Origin: Melghirimyces profundicolus
Lineage (GTDB): Bacteria; Bacillota; Bacilli; Thermoactinomycetales; DSM-45169
Length of the DNA stretch: 64,000 bases
Reading direction: 5' to 3'
Assembly (NCBI RefSeq): GCF_003054245.1
Contig: NZ_QBKR01000018.1
Span: 17,583 to 81,582, forward strand
Below the pieces are notes generated by a model. It saw nothing but the letters and a program-made list of their open reading frames with translations, ran no database searches and was not told the DNA's origin. Of the stretch, positions 44,347 to 55,862 are shown in pieces. The translations under genes and the position numbers were made by a program. How positions within the stretch are numbered: position 1 is the stretch's first letter; each line of letters starts with the position of its first letter.

Positions 44347-44787
44347 GTGAAACTTCACGAGCTGAAACCGTCCAAAGGCTCCCGCAAAGAAAGGAAACGC
44401 GTGGGCCGCGGAATCGCAGCAGGACAGGGAAAAACCGCCGGCCGCGGGCATAAAGGTCAGAAAGCCCGTTCCGGCGGCGGTGTGCGTCCCGGTTTTGAAG
44501 GGGGGCAAAACCCGATCTACCGGCGTCTGCCGAAACGGGGGTTCACCAACCCGACCCGCAAAGAGTACGCGGTGGTAAACCTCGACACCCTGAACCGGTT
44601 TGAAGAGGGGACCGTGGTGACCCCGGATCTCTTGAAAGAAACCGGTGTGGTGAAGAATCTGAAAGACGGTTTGAAAGTGCTGGCCAACGGAGAACTGAAC
44701 GTGAAACTGACCGTAAAGGCCCATAAGTTCTCGAAGAGTGCACAAGAAAAAATCGAGAATGCCGGAGGCACGACGGAGGTGCTCTGA
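44347..44787 (+). CDS. rplO: 50S ribosomal protein L15
   Basis: 146-residue late-assembly protein with an extended Gly/Arg-rich N terminus ([21 protein letters not shown]). GTG 44347 follows AGGAGGTG and gives MKLHELKPS as in Bacillus. Its stop and the secY start share a base (TGATG). Confidence 0.97.
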   Translation: MKLHELKPSKGSRKERKRVGRGIAAGQGKTAGRGHKGQKARSGGGVRPGFEGGQNPIYRRLPKRGFTNPTRKEYAVVNLDTLNRFEEGTVVTPDLLKETGVVKNLKDGLKVLANGELNVKLTVKAHKFSKSAQEKIENAGGTTEVL

Positions 44788-46094
44788 TGTTTCAAACCGT
44801 GAGCAACATTTTCAAAGTGGAGGATCTCCGGCGCCGGATTCTCTTCACCCTGGCGATGCTGGTGGTTTTCCGGATCGGCAGTTACATTCCCGTCCCCAAC
44901 ACCAACAATGAGGCGTTGAAAGCATTGGCCGAGCAGACCGGCAGCGGGGTGTTCGGGCTGATCAACACCTTTTCGGGCGGTGCTCTTCTCAACTTCTCCA
45001 TCTTTGCCATGGGTATCATGCCATACATTACGGCATCGATTATCGTGCAGCTGTTGACGATGGATGTGATCCCCAAGTTTGCCCAATGGGCCAAAGAGGG
45101 GGAAGTGGGGCGGCGCAAACTGGCCAAGGTGACCCGTTACGGAACGATTGTGCTGGCGCTCATCCAGTCAATCGGTCTCACCATCGGTTTTGAACGGGCC
45201 GGTGCCGGATTCGGCGGGTTCATCAACGATCCGAGCTTTGCCACCTACGCCTTGATTTCACTCACTCTGACCGCCGGAACCGCGTTCCTGATGTGGTTGG
45301 GGGAACAGATCACCGACAAAGGGATCGGCAACGGGATCTCCATTTTGATCTTTGCCGGGATCATCGCCGGCATCCCGCCGGCCGCGAGCCAGATCTACGA
45401 AAGCCAGTTCGCCAATGCCGGTGACCAGATCTTCCTTCACATCGTGAAACTTCTGATCATCGTGCTGGTACTGGTCCTGATCGTGGCGGGCGTCATCTTC
45501 ATCCAGCAAGGGGTGCGCAAGATCCCCGTCCAATACGCCAAACGCGTAGTGGGACGGAAGATGTACGGCGGGCAATCCACCCACATCCCGATGAAGGTGA
45601 ACGCCGCAGGGGTGATTCCCGTGATCTTCGCCCTGTCACTTCTGATCTTCCCCCCGACGGTCGCCAGCTTCTGGAGGGGGAACGCGGTGGCCGACTGGAT
45701 CATCGCCAACTTCAGTTACAATGCCCCGTTGGGCATGGTGATCTATGTCTTTCTGATCATCGGGTTTACCTACTTCTACACTTTTGTGCAGATCAACCCG
45801 GTGCAGCTGGCGGATCAAATGAAGAAAAACGGAGGTTACATTCCCGGCATCCGTCCCGGAAAAAACACCTCCATTTACCTGACGAAGATCATGAACCGGA
45901 TCACTCTGGCCGGGGCGCTGTTCCTGGCAGCGGTCTCCATTCTGCCGGTCTTCTTCACCACGATCGCCGGACTGCCGCAATCGGTTCAGATCGGCGGGAC
46001 GTCACTCCTGATCGTTGTCGGGGTGGCGCTGGAAACGATGAAAAACATCGAGAGCCAACTTATCAAGCGGCACTACAAAGGGTTTATCAAGTGA
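44787..46094 (+). CDS. secY: Preprotein translocase subunit SecY
   Basis: Channel subunit of the SecYEG translocon, 435 residues with ten membrane helices. Conserved: RIGSYIPVP near the start, the plug region NTFSGGALLNFSIFAMGIMPYI, and the C-terminal loop IKRHYKGFI. Translationally coupled to rplO through TGATG. Confidence 0.98.
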   Translation: MFQTVSNIFKVEDLRRRILFTLAMLVVFRIGSYIPVPNTNNEALKALAEQTGSGVFGLINTFSGGALLNFSIFAMGIMPYITASIIVQLLTMDVIPKFAQWAKEGEVGRRKLAKVTRYGTIVLALIQSIGLTIGFERAGAGFGGFINDPSFATYALISLTLTAGTAFLMWLGEQITDKGIGNGISILIFAGIIAGIPPAASQIYESQFANAGDQIFLHIVKLLIIVLVLVLIVAGVIFIQQGVRKIPVQYAKRVVGRKMYGGQSTHIPMKVNAAGVIPVIFALSLLIFPPTVASFWRGNAVADWIIANFSYNAPLGMVIYVFLIIGFTYFYTFVQINPVQLADQMKKNGGYIPGIRPGKNTSIYLTKIMNRITLAGALFLAAVSILPVFFTTIAGLPQSVQIGGTSLLIVVGVALETMKNIESQLIKRHYKGFIK

Positions 46095-46244
46095 TCGGGA
46101 CCCCGGAGATTTTCCGGGGATCGTCCTTACACCGGACCCGACTCTTATCGCACGAGCTTGCGGGACGATTGAGAACGACTGAACCATCGGTGCCGGATGG
46201 AACGGACCGCCAGGGCTCGCGAACCGAACCACCGGGAGGGATGA

Positions 46245-47644
<1,400 letters not shown>

Positions 47645-47656
47645 AGGTGAAGGGTG

Positions 47657-47965
47657 ATGGATTTGACGGATCCCGAAAGGCGGCCCTGTCCCGGACAGGT
47701 GGTTCGGGTGTTGAGGGGTCGTGAGGCGGGGAGATATGCGATCGTGATCGACGTGGTTGAACCGCACTTTGTCCTGTTGGTGGACGGGGATAAGCGGAAA
47801 GTTGGCCACGCGAAGAAGAAAAACGTCAAGCATATTCAACCCACCAACTACATCGCCCGTGAAGTAGCGGAGTCTTTGAAAGAGGACGGACGGGTCAGCA
47901 ATGCCAAAATACGCTACGCCTTGAACCAATACCTGCTTCAACAGGAGCGGAAAAAAGGAGAGTGA
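47657..47965 (+). CDS. KOW-domain RNA-binding protein (L14e/L27e-like)
   Basis: 102-residue basic protein with a KOW motif ([22 protein letters not shown]), resembling eukaryote-type L14e/L27e. It is conserved between map and infA in Bacillales (YbzG-like), where it is annotated only as an RNA-binding protein. Function unknown; ribosome association is inferred from fold and position. ATG 47657 follows AAGGTG; GTG 47654 is an alternative. Confidence 0.85.
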   Translation: MDLTDPERRPCPGQVVRVLRGREAGRYAIVIDVVEPHFVLLVDGDKRKVGHAKKKNVKHIQPTNYIAREVAESLKEDGRVSNAKIRYALNQYLLQQERKKGE

Positions 47966-47969
47966 GTCA

Positions 47970-48402
<433 letters not shown>

Positions 48403-48423
48403 CCAGACAGGAGGTGCCCAACA

Positions 48424-48792
48424 TTGGCTCGTATTTCGGGAATTGACCTTCCCCGCGACAAGCGCGTGGAAGTGGCGTTGACCTATATCTTCGGGATCGG
48501 GCGCTCCCGTTCGAAGATGATCCTGAAAGAAACCGGGATCAATCCGGACACCCGGGTCCGCGACCTGACCGAAGAAGAAATTGCGAAGCTGCGCGGTTAC
48601 ATCGACAGAAACCTGACGGTCGAAGGGGATCTGCGTCGCGAAACCGCCCTCAACATCAAGCGTTTGATCGAAATCGGCTCCTACCGCGGCATTCGCCATC
48701 GTCGCGGCCTGCCGGTCCGCGGTCAGCGCAGCAAGACGAACGCCCGGACCCGCAAAGGTCCCCGGCGAACCGTCGCCAACAAGAAGAAATAA
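48424..48792 (+). CDS. rpsM: 30S ribosomal protein S13
   Basis: Head protein forming bridges to L5 and contacting P-site tRNA through its basic tail. 122 residues, [20 protein letters not shown], and the end [22 protein letters not shown] start at 48424 after GGAGGTG. Confidence 0.97.
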   Translation: MARISGIDLPRDKRVEVALTYIFGIGRSRSKMILKETGINPDTRVRDLTEEEIAKLRGYIDRNLTVEGDLRRETALNIKRLIEIGSYRGIRHRRGLPVRGQRSKTNARTRKGPRRTVANKKK

Positions 48793-48813
48793 GGAAAGTA
48801 AGGAGGGAGAAGA

Positions 48814-49215
48814 ATGGCTGCGAAAAAACGTACGACCACTCAGCGCGTCAAGCGTCGCGCACGTAAGAACGTCGAAACGGGTACGGTGCACATCCGTTCC
48901 ACTTTCAACAATACGATTGTGACCATCACCGATAAGCGTGGGAACACCATTTCCTGGGCCAGCTCCGGTACCCTTGGATTCAAAGGTTCCCGCAAGAGCA
49001 CTCCCTTCGCCGCTCAGATGGCCGCAGAATCCGCCGCCAAACAGGCGATGGAACACGGCATGAAGAGCGTGGAAGTCATGGTGAAAGGACCGGGTGCGGG
49101 CCGCGAAGCGGCAATCCGTTCCCTCCAGGCGGCCGGGTTGGAAGTCAACCTGATCAAAGACGTCACCCCGATTCCGCACAACGGGTGCCGTCCGCCGAAG
49201 CGTCGCCGTGTCTGA
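48814..49215 (+). CDS. rpsK: 30S ribosomal protein S11
   Basis: Platform protein near the mRNA exit. 133 residues with [16 protein letters not shown] and [26 protein letters not shown] precedes the ATG. Confidence 0.97.
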   Translation: MAAKKRTTTQRVKRRARKNVETGTVHIRSTFNNTIVTITDKRGNTISWASSGTLGFKGSRKSTPFAAQMAAESAAKQAMEHGMKSVEVMVKGPGAGREAAIRSLQAAGLEVNLIKDVTPIPHNGCRPPKRRRV

Positions 49216-49228
49216 TGTGTGACGCAGG

Positions 49229-49278
49229 TTGATTCCGGGTTGGACATTGGTTTATACTGGTAGAACTATGTGTATAAT
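49229..49278 (+). promoter_or_regulatory. Promoter region of rpoA
   Basis: TTGATT (49229-49234), 18 bases, TATACT (49253-49258). A second, perfect TATAAT (49273-49278) lacks a good -35. They lie in the 193-base gap between rpsK and rpoA and would give rpoA-rplQ extra transcription. Confidence 0.5.
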
Positions 49279-49408
49279 GGTACTGGACAAATCATGGCTT
49301 GATCGTATGCCGAGCGATCCCTATTTCCCGGGCCAAGCATAGATATTCACCAAGATCGGACAAATGTCACCCGGAAGGCGACGTTCTTAAGGAGGGTTTC
49401 GAAACCGT

Positions 49409-50353
49409 ATGATTGAAATCGAGAAGCCGAAAATTGAAACCGTGGAGCTCAGCGATGACGGCAAATACGGGAAATTTGTCGTGGAACCCTTGGAACGCGG
49501 ATACGGCACCACCCTTGGAAACTCGCTCCGGCGCATCTTGCTGTCCTCTCTTCCCGGCGCGGCTGTGACTTCCGTCCAGATTGACGGAGTTCTGCACGAG
49601 TTTTCCACCATCCCTGGTGTGGTGGAGGATGTGACTGAAATCATCCTGAATCTCAAACACTTGTCTCTTAAAATCCATTCCGATGAAGAGAAAGTGTTGG
49701 AGATTGATGTGGAAGGCGGCGGTGAAGTGAAGGCCGGCGACATCCGGGCCGACTCCGATGTGGAGATTCTCAACCCTGAGCTTCACATTGCCACCCTTGC
49801 CGACGATGGTCGCCTGCATCTGAGGATGACCGCCAACCGCGGTCGGGGATATGTGCCGGCGGAAGGCAATAAACGGGAGGAACAGACCATCGGGGTGATC
49901 CCGATCGACTCGATCTACACTCCCATTGATCGTGTCAACTACCAGGTGGAGAACACCCGGGTTGGCCAAGTGACCAACTACGATAAATTGACCCTGGAAG
50001 TCTGGACGGACGGAAGCCTCCGTCCCGATGAAGCTGTCAGCCTCGGAGCCAAGATTATGACGGAACACCTGATGCTCTTCGTCGGTCTCAACGAAGAAGC
50101 CAAAGATGCCGAAATCATGGTGGAAAAAGAAGAAGACAAGAAAGAAAAAGTGATGGAAATGACCATCGAAGAGCTGGATCTGTCCGTCCGTTCCTATAAT
50201 TGCCTCAAAAGGGCCGGCATCAACACCGTCCAGGAACTGACCCAAAAGACGGAAGAAGACATGATGAAGGTCCGCAACCTGGGGCGAAAATCGCTGGAAG
50301 AAGTGCAGGAGAAACTGGGTGAACTGGGACTCTCCCTGCGCAGCGATGACTGA
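49409..50353 (+). CDS. rpoA: DNA-directed RNA polymerase subunit alpha
   Basis: Assembly scaffold of RNA polymerase. The N-terminal dimerisation domain has [23 protein letters not shown]; a flexible acidic/Lys linker (about 230-245) leads to the C-terminal domain that contacts activators and UP elements ([20 protein letters not shown]). 314 residues, same as B. subtilis. Preceded by TTAAGGAGGG. Confidence 0.98.
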   Translation: MIEIEKPKIETVELSDDGKYGKFVVEPLERGYGTTLGNSLRRILLSSLPGAAVTSVQIDGVLHEFSTIPGVVEDVTEIILNLKHLSLKIHSDEEKVLEIDVEGGGEVKAGDIRADSDVEILNPELHIATLADDGRLHLRMTANRGRGYVPAEGNKREEQTIGVIPIDSIYTPIDRVNYQVENTRVGQVTNYDKLTLEVWTDGSLRPDEAVSLGAKIMTEHLMLFVGLNEEAKDAEIMVEKEEDKKEKVMEMTIEELDLSVRSYNCLKRAGINTVQELTQKTEEDMMKVRNLGRKSLEEVQEKLGELGLSLRSDD

Positions 50354-50387
50354 TTGGGCAATCTTTTAAACGAGGGAGGGGAAATTC

Positions 50388-50774
50388 ATGGCACACTCCA
50401 AACTGGGTCGGGATAAAGCAGCACGGAAAGCCCTGTTACGGGACCTCGTGACCGATCTGATCATCAACGAACGGATCGAGACGACCGCCTCCAAGGCGAA
50501 AGAGGTTCGGGCCATTGCGGAGAAAATGATCACCTTGGCGAAACGCGGCGACCTTCATGCCCGCCGTCAAGCTGCCGCCTTCGTTCGTACCAACCGTTCC
50601 CGCACGGAACGGGAAGGGGACAACGTCAACCACGAAAACGTGGATGCCGTGAAGAAGCTGTTTGACGAGGTGGGGCCCCGCTATGAGGACCGCAATGGCG
50701 GATACACCCGGATCATCAAGATCGGGCCTCGCCGCGGCGATTCGGCGGAAATGGTCTACCTGGAACTGGTGTAA
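50388..50774 (+). CDS. rplQ: 50S ribosomal protein L17
   Basis: Tunnel-exit protein, 128 residues, slightly longer than in B. subtilis (120). [21 protein letters not shown] and the C-terminal [14 protein letters not shown] are conserved. Last gene of the alpha operon; a terminator follows. Confidence 0.97.
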   Translation: MAHSKLGRDKAARKALLRDLVTDLIINERIETTASKAKEVRAIAEKMITLAKRGDLHARRQAAAFVRTNRSRTEREGDNVNHENVDAVKKLFDEVGPRYEDRNGGYTRIIKIGPRRGDSAEMVYLELV

Positions 50775-50798
50775 TCACTTTCTGTGGATCAAAGGGAG

Positions 50799-50836
50799 AG
50801 GGCAGGATCGTTCCGGTCCTGAAATCTGCCCTTTTT
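50799..50836 (+). terminator. Terminator of the alpha operon
   Basis: 7-bp outer stem (50799-50805 with 50826-50832), a smaller inner stem, then a T run. It separates rplQ from the ECF transporter genes. Confidence 0.78.
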
Positions 50837-50922
50837 CTTTATGGACAGATGGTTGTCCCATACCTATGAAATACCGGCGAGCTTGCTGAGACCGGCGGCA
50901 AGCCCTTCATGAGGTGGATGGG

Positions 50923-51771
50923 ATGGAACCGATCATACAATTGGACGGGGTGGGATTCCGGTATGAGCTCCCCCGGGAAGGAAAGTCCGACTGGTCCCTG
51001 CGCGGAATCCGCCTGACGGTGCACCGGGGTGAACACCTGGCGGTGATGGGACCCAACGGCTCCGGGAAGTCCACCCTCGCCAAGTTGCTGAACGGCCTCC
51101 TGATCCCGTCGGAGGGATGCATCGTCGTGGACGGTCTTGACACCCGTGACGGGAAAACCCTTCCCGCCGTACGCAGGAAAGTGGGAATGGTTTTTCAGAA
51201 CCCGGACAATCAAATTGTCGGCACGACGGTGAAAGACGACGTGGCTTTCGGAATGGAAAATGCGGGCATTCCCCGGAAGGAAATGCTGGAGAGGATCAGG
51301 GAAGTCCTGGATCGCGTCGGTTTGAACGGACTGGAGGCGTCTTCTCCCCACCATCTGTCGGGCGGTCAAAAGCAAAGACTGGCCATCGCCGGAGTCCTCG
51401 CCATGAGGCCCGAGGTGGTGGTGTTTGACGAAGCCACTTCCATGCTGGATCCAGCGGGAAGGAAAGAGGTCCTTCAAGCGATGGAAGAACTTCACCGCAC
51501 CGGCACGACCGTGATCCACATCACCCATTCCGTGCGGGAAGCCTTCTGTGCGGAACGGGTGTTGATTCTCGAAAACGGAAAAATTCAATGGCAAGGATCG
51601 CCGCGTGAACTGTTCCTGCAGTCGGAAGAGGTCTGCCGATGGTCCCTCGAAGTACCGTTGGCCGTGGAGCTGAAAAATCGTCTGCGGGAGAGGGGACTCC
51701 CCGTTCGACAAGATATCGTCGGGACGGAGGAGCTGGTGGAAACAATATGGACATTGTTATCCAGAAATTGA
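50923..51771 (+). CDS. ecfA1: ECF transporter ATPase EcfA1
   Basis: One of two ATPases of the shared energy-coupling-factor module that powers several vitamin and metal S-components. Walker A GPNGSGKST, signature LSGGQKQR, Walker B VVVFDEATS, switch His in HITHS. ATG 50923 follows GAGGTGG; 282 residues. Overlaps ecfA2 by 25 bases. No S-component gene is nearby, so this is the group II (shared) type. Confidence 0.95.
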   Translation: MEPIIQLDGVGFRYELPREGKSDWSLRGIRLTVHRGEHLAVMGPNGSGKSTLAKLLNGLLIPSEGCIVVDGLDTRDGKTLPAVRRKVGMVFQNPDNQIVGTTVKDDVAFGMENAGIPRKEMLERIREVLDRVGLNGLEASSPHHLSGGQKQRLAIAGVLAMRPEVVVFDEATSMLDPAGRKEVLQAMEELHRTGTTVIHITHSVREAFCAERVLILENGKIQWQGSPRELFLQSEEVCRWSLEVPLAVELKNRLRERGLPVRQDIVGTEELVETIWTLLSRN

Positions 51772-52610
51772 CGCATGTCTATATGGAAGGGACTCCCTTT
51801 GAACAAAGGGCCTTAACCGGGGTGGATCTCCGGATCCCCTCCGGTTCGTTTGCCGCCATCATCGGGGCGACCGGCTCCGGGAAATCCACTCTCATTCAGC
51901 ATATCGCCGGACTCCTTAAACCTTCCCGCGGGTGGCTTCGGATCGGGAACATTGAAATCGGTCCGGATACCCGTGATTCATCCCGCCTGCGGGGAAAGGT
52001 GGGTGTCGTGTTCCAGTATCCGGAACACCAACTGTTTGAAGAGACGGTGGCCAAGGATATCGCCTTCGGGCCGTTGAACTTGGGGTTATCCGCCTTGGAA
52101 GCCAATCGTCGGGTGGAAAGGGCGATGGAATGGGTGGGTCTCCCTCGTGAACTGGCTTCCCGTTCCCCTTTCCACCTCAGCGGGGGACAAATGCGCCGGG
52201 CGGCGGTGGCCGGTGTCCTGGCCATGGAGCCGGATATTCTCGTGCTGGATGAACCGACCGCGGGATTGGATCCCGTCGGTCGCCGCCAGCTGCTGGACCG
52301 GATCGCTTGGTTGCGCCGGAAGCGGGCCATGACGGTCATCCTGGTCTCCCACAGCATGGAAGAGGCCGCTCGCTACGCCGATCGCCTGTATATTCTTCAT
52401 CGCGGCAGGAAAGTGATGGAAGGTCTTCCCGCCGATCTGTTTACCATGGGAGACCGGCTGGCGAAATGGGGGTTGGAGGAACCGGAGGCCGTCCGGTTGG
52501 TGAGGTGTTTAAACGAACGTCTGAACCCGCCTCTTCCGGAAAGTCTGTTAACCGTGGAAGATCTGGAAGAAGCCATCGTTGCCCGTTGGGAAGAAGGGAA
52601 GTCTCCATGA
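51747..52610 (+). CDS. ecfA2: ECF transporter ATPase EcfA2
   Basis: Partner ATPase of EcfA1. Walker A GATGSGKST, Q-loop YPEHQLFEET, signature LSGGQMRR, Walker B ILVLDEPTAG. 287 residues from ATG 51747, where the IVIQKLTHVY start matches homologues. Its stop overlaps ecfT (ATGA). Confidence 0.95.
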   Translation: MDIVIQKLTHVYMEGTPFEQRALTGVDLRIPSGSFAAIIGATGSGKSTLIQHIAGLLKPSRGWLRIGNIEIGPDTRDSSRLRGKVGVVFQYPEHQLFEETVAKDIAFGPLNLGLSALEANRRVERAMEWVGLPRELASRSPFHLSGGQMRRAAVAGVLAMEPDILVLDEPTAGLDPVGRRQLLDRIAWLRRKRAMTVILVSHSMEEAARYADRLYILHRGRKVMEGLPADLFTMGDRLAKWGLEEPEAVRLVRCLNERLNPPLPESLLTVEDLEEAIVARWEEGKSP

Positions 52611-53410
52611 GCAGACTGGCCAATCCCATTCTCGGACAATACGTTCCGGGCACCTCAGTCCTGCACCGGTTGGATCCCCGGTCCAAATTGGTCTTTGTGT
52701 TCCTTTTTATGATGGCCGTTTTTCTGGCAAACAATGTGCTCAGTTACATGCTTCTCGTTCTCGTGACAGCGACGGCTGTCTTTTTGTCGGAGATTCCGTT
52801 GCCTTTAATCTTCCGGGGGTTGAAACCCGTCCTGTATCTCATCGGTTTGACGGCGTTTCTTCACCTGTGGATGACCCGGGGTGGGGACGTGCTTTGGCAA
52901 TGGGGGCCGGTTTCCATCCATGAAAACGGCATCGTTCAGGCGGGATGGACTTCGCTCCGGTTCTTCATCCTGGTCCTGATGGGGACCATGTTGACCCTGA
53001 CGACTTCTCCGATTGAGCTGACAGACGGCTTGGAACGTTTGTTGTCACCCTTGACCCGGCTCGGTGTTCCCGCTCACGAGTTGGCATTGATGATGTCGAT
53101 CGCACTGCGGTTTATTCCGACACTTTGGGAAGAGACCGAAAAGATCATGAAGGCGCAACGGGCGAGGGGAGCTGATTTTGAAAGTGGCGGCCTTTACCGC
53201 CGGGCCAAAAGTTATATCCCCGTTCTGATCCCTCTCTTCATCTCCGCTTTCCGCAGGGCGGAAGAACTGGCCCTGGCGATGGAAGCCAGGGGATACAGGG
53301 GTGGGGAGGGGAGAACCCGGATCCGGGAGCTTCGGTACAGGATGGCGGATGGAATCCTTCTCGCGGTTTTGCTGTTGCTGGTGGGTTGTCTTTTGTGGCT
53401 GCGCAATTAA
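52607..53410 (+). CDS. ecfT: ECF transporter transmembrane subunit EcfT
   Basis: Membrane scaffold linking the ATPases to substrate-binding S-components. 267 residues with about five to six helices. Both coupling-helix Ala-Arg-Gly signatures are present (QRARGADF and MEARGYRGG), which dock into the ATPases. Translationally coupled to ecfA2. truA follows 22 bases later. Confidence 0.95.
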   Translation: MSRLANPILGQYVPGTSVLHRLDPRSKLVFVFLFMMAVFLANNVLSYMLLVLVTATAVFLSEIPLPLIFRGLKPVLYLIGLTAFLHLWMTRGGDVLWQWGPVSIHENGIVQAGWTSLRFFILVLMGTMLTLTTSPIELTDGLERLLSPLTRLGVPAHELALMMSIALRFIPTLWEETEKIMKAQRARGADFESGGLYRRAKSYIPVLIPLFISAFRRAEELALAMEARGYRGGEGRTRIRELRYRMADGILLAVLLLLVGCLLWLRN

Positions 53411-53432
53411 GGGTGCCGAAGGGGGTGACCGC

Positions 53433-54212
53433 GTGACTGTGCGGAAACTGAAAATGACCGTGTCCTACGACGGAACGGATTATTCCGGATTTCAGCGTCA
53501 GCCGGATAAAAGGACCGTCCAGGGGATGCTGGAGGAATGTCTGACCCGGGTGACCGGTGAATCCGTGACCGTGACCGGCGCGGGCAGAACCGATGCAGGG
53601 GTTCATGCATTGGGGCAGGTTGTCCACTTTGAAACCTCCGTCCCGATTCCCACAGAACGATGGGATCGGGTGATGAATGCCGCACTTCCGCGGGACCTGC
53701 AGGTGCAAAAGGTGGAACGGGTGCCCCCGAAATTTCATGCCCGGAAGAGCGCCTGCTGGAAGCGGTACCGCTACACCCTGGATACGGGCCGTATTCCTGA
53801 CCTTTTCCGGCGGAGGTTCCGTACCCATTATCCCCGTTCTCTGGATCCCGGTCAGATGAAGAGAGCCGCCCGCCATCTGGTGGGCACCCACGACTTCACT
53901 TCCCTGTCGGCGGCCCGGGCCTCCGTGGAGAATCGGGTCCGCACCTTGTACCGTTGCGACATCCTGGAAGAAGAGTCGAACGCACTTCACATCGAGGTGG
54001 TGGGGAACGGATTCCTCTACCATATGGTGCGGATTATTGCCGGAACCCTGGTGGATGTCGGTTTAAAAAAGATTGCCCCGGATGATCTCCCCGGCATCCT
54101 ATCGGCAAAAGACCGGTCTGCAGCGGGGCGGACCTTTCCCCCGGAAGGGCTGGTCTTGGTGGAAGTCGGCTACACCCCGTGGGAAGCAGAAGAGAAAGAG
54201 TTTCCATCTTGA
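53433..54212 (+). CDS. truA: tRNA pseudouridine synthase A
   Basis: Makes pseudouridine at positions 38-40 of the tRNA anticodon stem. Catalytic Asp 54 in GAGRTDAGVHA; start MTVRKLKMTVSYDGTDYSGFQ. GTG 53433 has an AAGGGGG site. 259 residues. In the usual ecfT-truA-rplM order. Confidence 0.96.
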   Translation: MTVRKLKMTVSYDGTDYSGFQRQPDKRTVQGMLEECLTRVTGESVTVTGAGRTDAGVHALGQVVHFETSVPIPTERWDRVMNAALPRDLQVQKVERVPPKFHARKSACWKRYRYTLDTGRIPDLFRRRFRTHYPRSLDPGQMKRAARHLVGTHDFTSLSAARASVENRVRTLYRCDILEEESNALHIEVVGNGFLYHMVRIIAGTLVDVGLKKIAPDDLPGILSAKDRSAAGRTFPPEGLVLVEVGYTPWEAEEKEFPS

Positions 54213-54237
54213 CTTCCCTCTCCCGTTGGTGTAGTAT
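54209..54237 (+). promoter_or_regulatory. Promoter of rplM-rpsI
   Basis: TTGACT (54209-54214), a 17-base spacer and TAGTAT (54232-54237), overlapping the truA stop codon. It precedes a roughly 120-base leader. Confidence 0.65.
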
Positions 54238-54243
54238 GATCGT

Positions 54244-54360
54244 TGGTATTTTTCCATCTTGCCCCGGTGGAAAAACAAGTGTTCGGCGCACTCTGGTGAG
54301 AAACGCAAGTTCAGGCAACGCCCATACTCCATATATTTTTTGATCCTGTGTGACATAAGG
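54244..54360 (+). promoter_or_regulatory. Probable L13 leader
   Basis: Untranslated leader before rplM. An 8-bp hairpin (54249-54256 with 54268-54275) is followed by GGCG/CGCC arms further on. Autoregulatory L13 leaders are known at this site in Firmicutes; I assign it from position and structure, not from a full motif match. Confidence 0.5.
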
Positions 54361-54370
54361 AGGGAAAACG

Positions 54371-54808
54371 ATGCGAACCACATTCATGGCCAAACCGAAC
54401 CAAGTGGATCGGAACTGGTTCGTGGTTGACGCTGCCAATCAACCGCTGGGCCGTCTGGCTACCGAAGTGGCCACTCTGCTCCGCGGAAAGCATAAGCCCG
54501 AATACACTCCTCACGTGGATACCGGTGACTTCGTGATCGTCATTAACGCTTCCAAAGTTCATCTGACCGGTAAAAAGCCGACCAATAAAACCTATTACCG
54601 CCACTCCGGTTATCCCGGTGGCCTCAAATCGATCTCTGCCGGTGAACTGCGCGAGAAAAACCCGCAACGGTTGATCGAACTGGCCGTCAAGGGCATGCTG
54701 CCCAAAAACAGCCTGGGACGCAAACAGTTGAAGAAGCTGAAAGTGTACGCCGGTCCGGAACATCCCCATCAAGCACAACAACCCCAGAAGTGGGAAGTAC
54801 GTCGATAA
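54371..54808 (+). CDS. rplM: 50S ribosomal protein L13
   Basis: Early-assembly protein of the 50S subunit. 145 residues: [21 protein letters not shown], then [17 protein letters not shown] 54371 follows AAGGAGGG. Paired with rpsI, its usual partner. Confidence 0.98.
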   Translation: MRTTFMAKPNQVDRNWFVVDAANQPLGRLATEVATLLRGKHKPEYTPHVDTGDFVIVINASKVHLTGKKPTNKTYYRHSGYPGGLKSISAGELREKNPQRLIELAVKGMLPKNSLGRKQLKKLKVYAGPEHPHQAQQPQKWEVRR

Positions 54809-54827
54809 GTAAAGGAGGGAACTGATT

Positions 54828-55220
54828 TTGGCACAAGTTCAATTCAGTGGAACCGGTCGCCGCAAAGAGTCCGTCGCCCGTGTGCGCCTGATCCCCGGTG
54901 ACGGCCGTGTGATCATCAACGGCCGCGACATGGATGAGTACTTCGGCCTGGAAACCCTGAAGGCCATCGTAAAACAACCCTTGGTGTTGACCGATACCGT
55001 CAACCGTTACGACGTCATTGTCAATGTCGACGGAGGCGGCTTCACCGGCCAGGCCGGTGCCATTCGCCACGGCATTGCCCGGGCACTCCTCAAGGTGGAC
55101 CCGGAACTTCGACCGGCCCTGAAGAAAGCCGGTTTCCTGACACGTGACCCGCGGATGAAAGAACGGAAAAAATACGGGCTCAAAAAAGCCCGCCGTGCCC
55201 CTCAATTCTCCAAACGGTGA
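54828..55220 (+). CDS. rpsI: 30S ribosomal protein S9
   Basis: Head protein whose C-terminal Lys/Arg tail contacts P-site tRNA (RRAPQFSKR). 130 residues, [20 protein letters not shown] start at 54828 after AAAGGAGGG. Confidence 0.98.
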   Translation: MAQVQFSGTGRRKESVARVRLIPGDGRVIINGRDMDEYFGLETLKAIVKQPLVLTDTVNRYDVIVNVDGGGFTGQAGAIRHGIARALLKVDPELRPALKKAGFLTRDPRMKERKKYGLKKARRAPQFSKR

Positions 55221-55232
55221 AGGCACGGTCCC

Positions 55233-55260
55233 ACTCCCGCCAGTGCGGGGGTTTTTTTTA
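55233..55260 (+). terminator. Terminator after rpsI
   Basis: 7-bp GC stem (55234-55240 with 55245-55251), 4-base loop, and eight T. Confidence 0.85.
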
Positions 55261-55336
55261 ACCGGAATTTCATTCCTTATTATCTCCCCGCTCCTCCGGT
55301 AACACTATGGGTACTTTCGGCGGGGAGGTGACAGGG

Positions 55337-55801
55337 TTGGCGAAAGTCATTTGGTTGGAAGCGTGGCGCCTCAACCGGGCGGAGAAACTGAGGCAGGAGG
55401 CTTTATTCGGTTTTCCATGGGGCAAACTTTCGAAGATGATTGATACCATACTGGAACCGGCGGTGGAAAACCTGCCTTCCCGGCAACGTTTGGCTGTGGA
55501 TGAGGCGGTTTACCGAATGGCTTTCGAAGCCTATGTCTCCGGGATGGAAGTCAGCCGCAAGGGGGAGATGGAATGCCCTCCGGGTCGTCCCGAACAGGAA
55601 AGGCGGGATTGGTGCCAGCGGGTCTTCGGCCTTGACGGGAGCCGGCTGATCGGAAGGATTGCGGAAGATCTTGATCTGTTGCGCAGCATGGATGAATGGA
55701 CCATCCAATCCGTTATGTATTTTTTTGAAGAAGTCACCTCCCAGTGGTTCATGAAGGGAGTGGACTATGGAATCCGACTACGCAAAGGGCGGCTCCTTTG
55801 A
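55337..55801 (+). CDS. YbaK-like protein of unknown function (DUF2521 type)
   Basis: 154-residue helical protein, Trp-rich, that sits where B. subtilis has ybaK, between rpsI and cwlD. The best-conserved-looking part is the C-terminal QWFMKGVDYGIRLRKGRLL, similar to the YbaK end. The function is not known. TTG 55337 follows GGGAGGTG with 8 bases between; the GTG-less upstream extension from 55307 has no site. The family call rests mostly on position and weak similarity. Confidence 0.7.
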   Translation: MAKVIWLEAWRLNRAEKLRQEALFGFPWGKLSKMIDTILEPAVENLPSRQRLAVDEAVYRMAFEAYVSGMEVSRKGEMECPPGRPEQERRDWCQRVFGLDGSRLIGRIAEDLDLLRSMDEWTIQSVMYFFEEVTSQWFMKGVDYGIRLRKGRLL

Positions 55802-55862
55802 ACATAACGGCCCCACTCGTCCCATATACTTGTACAAGACCAAGTACAGAGGGGGAAGGCGA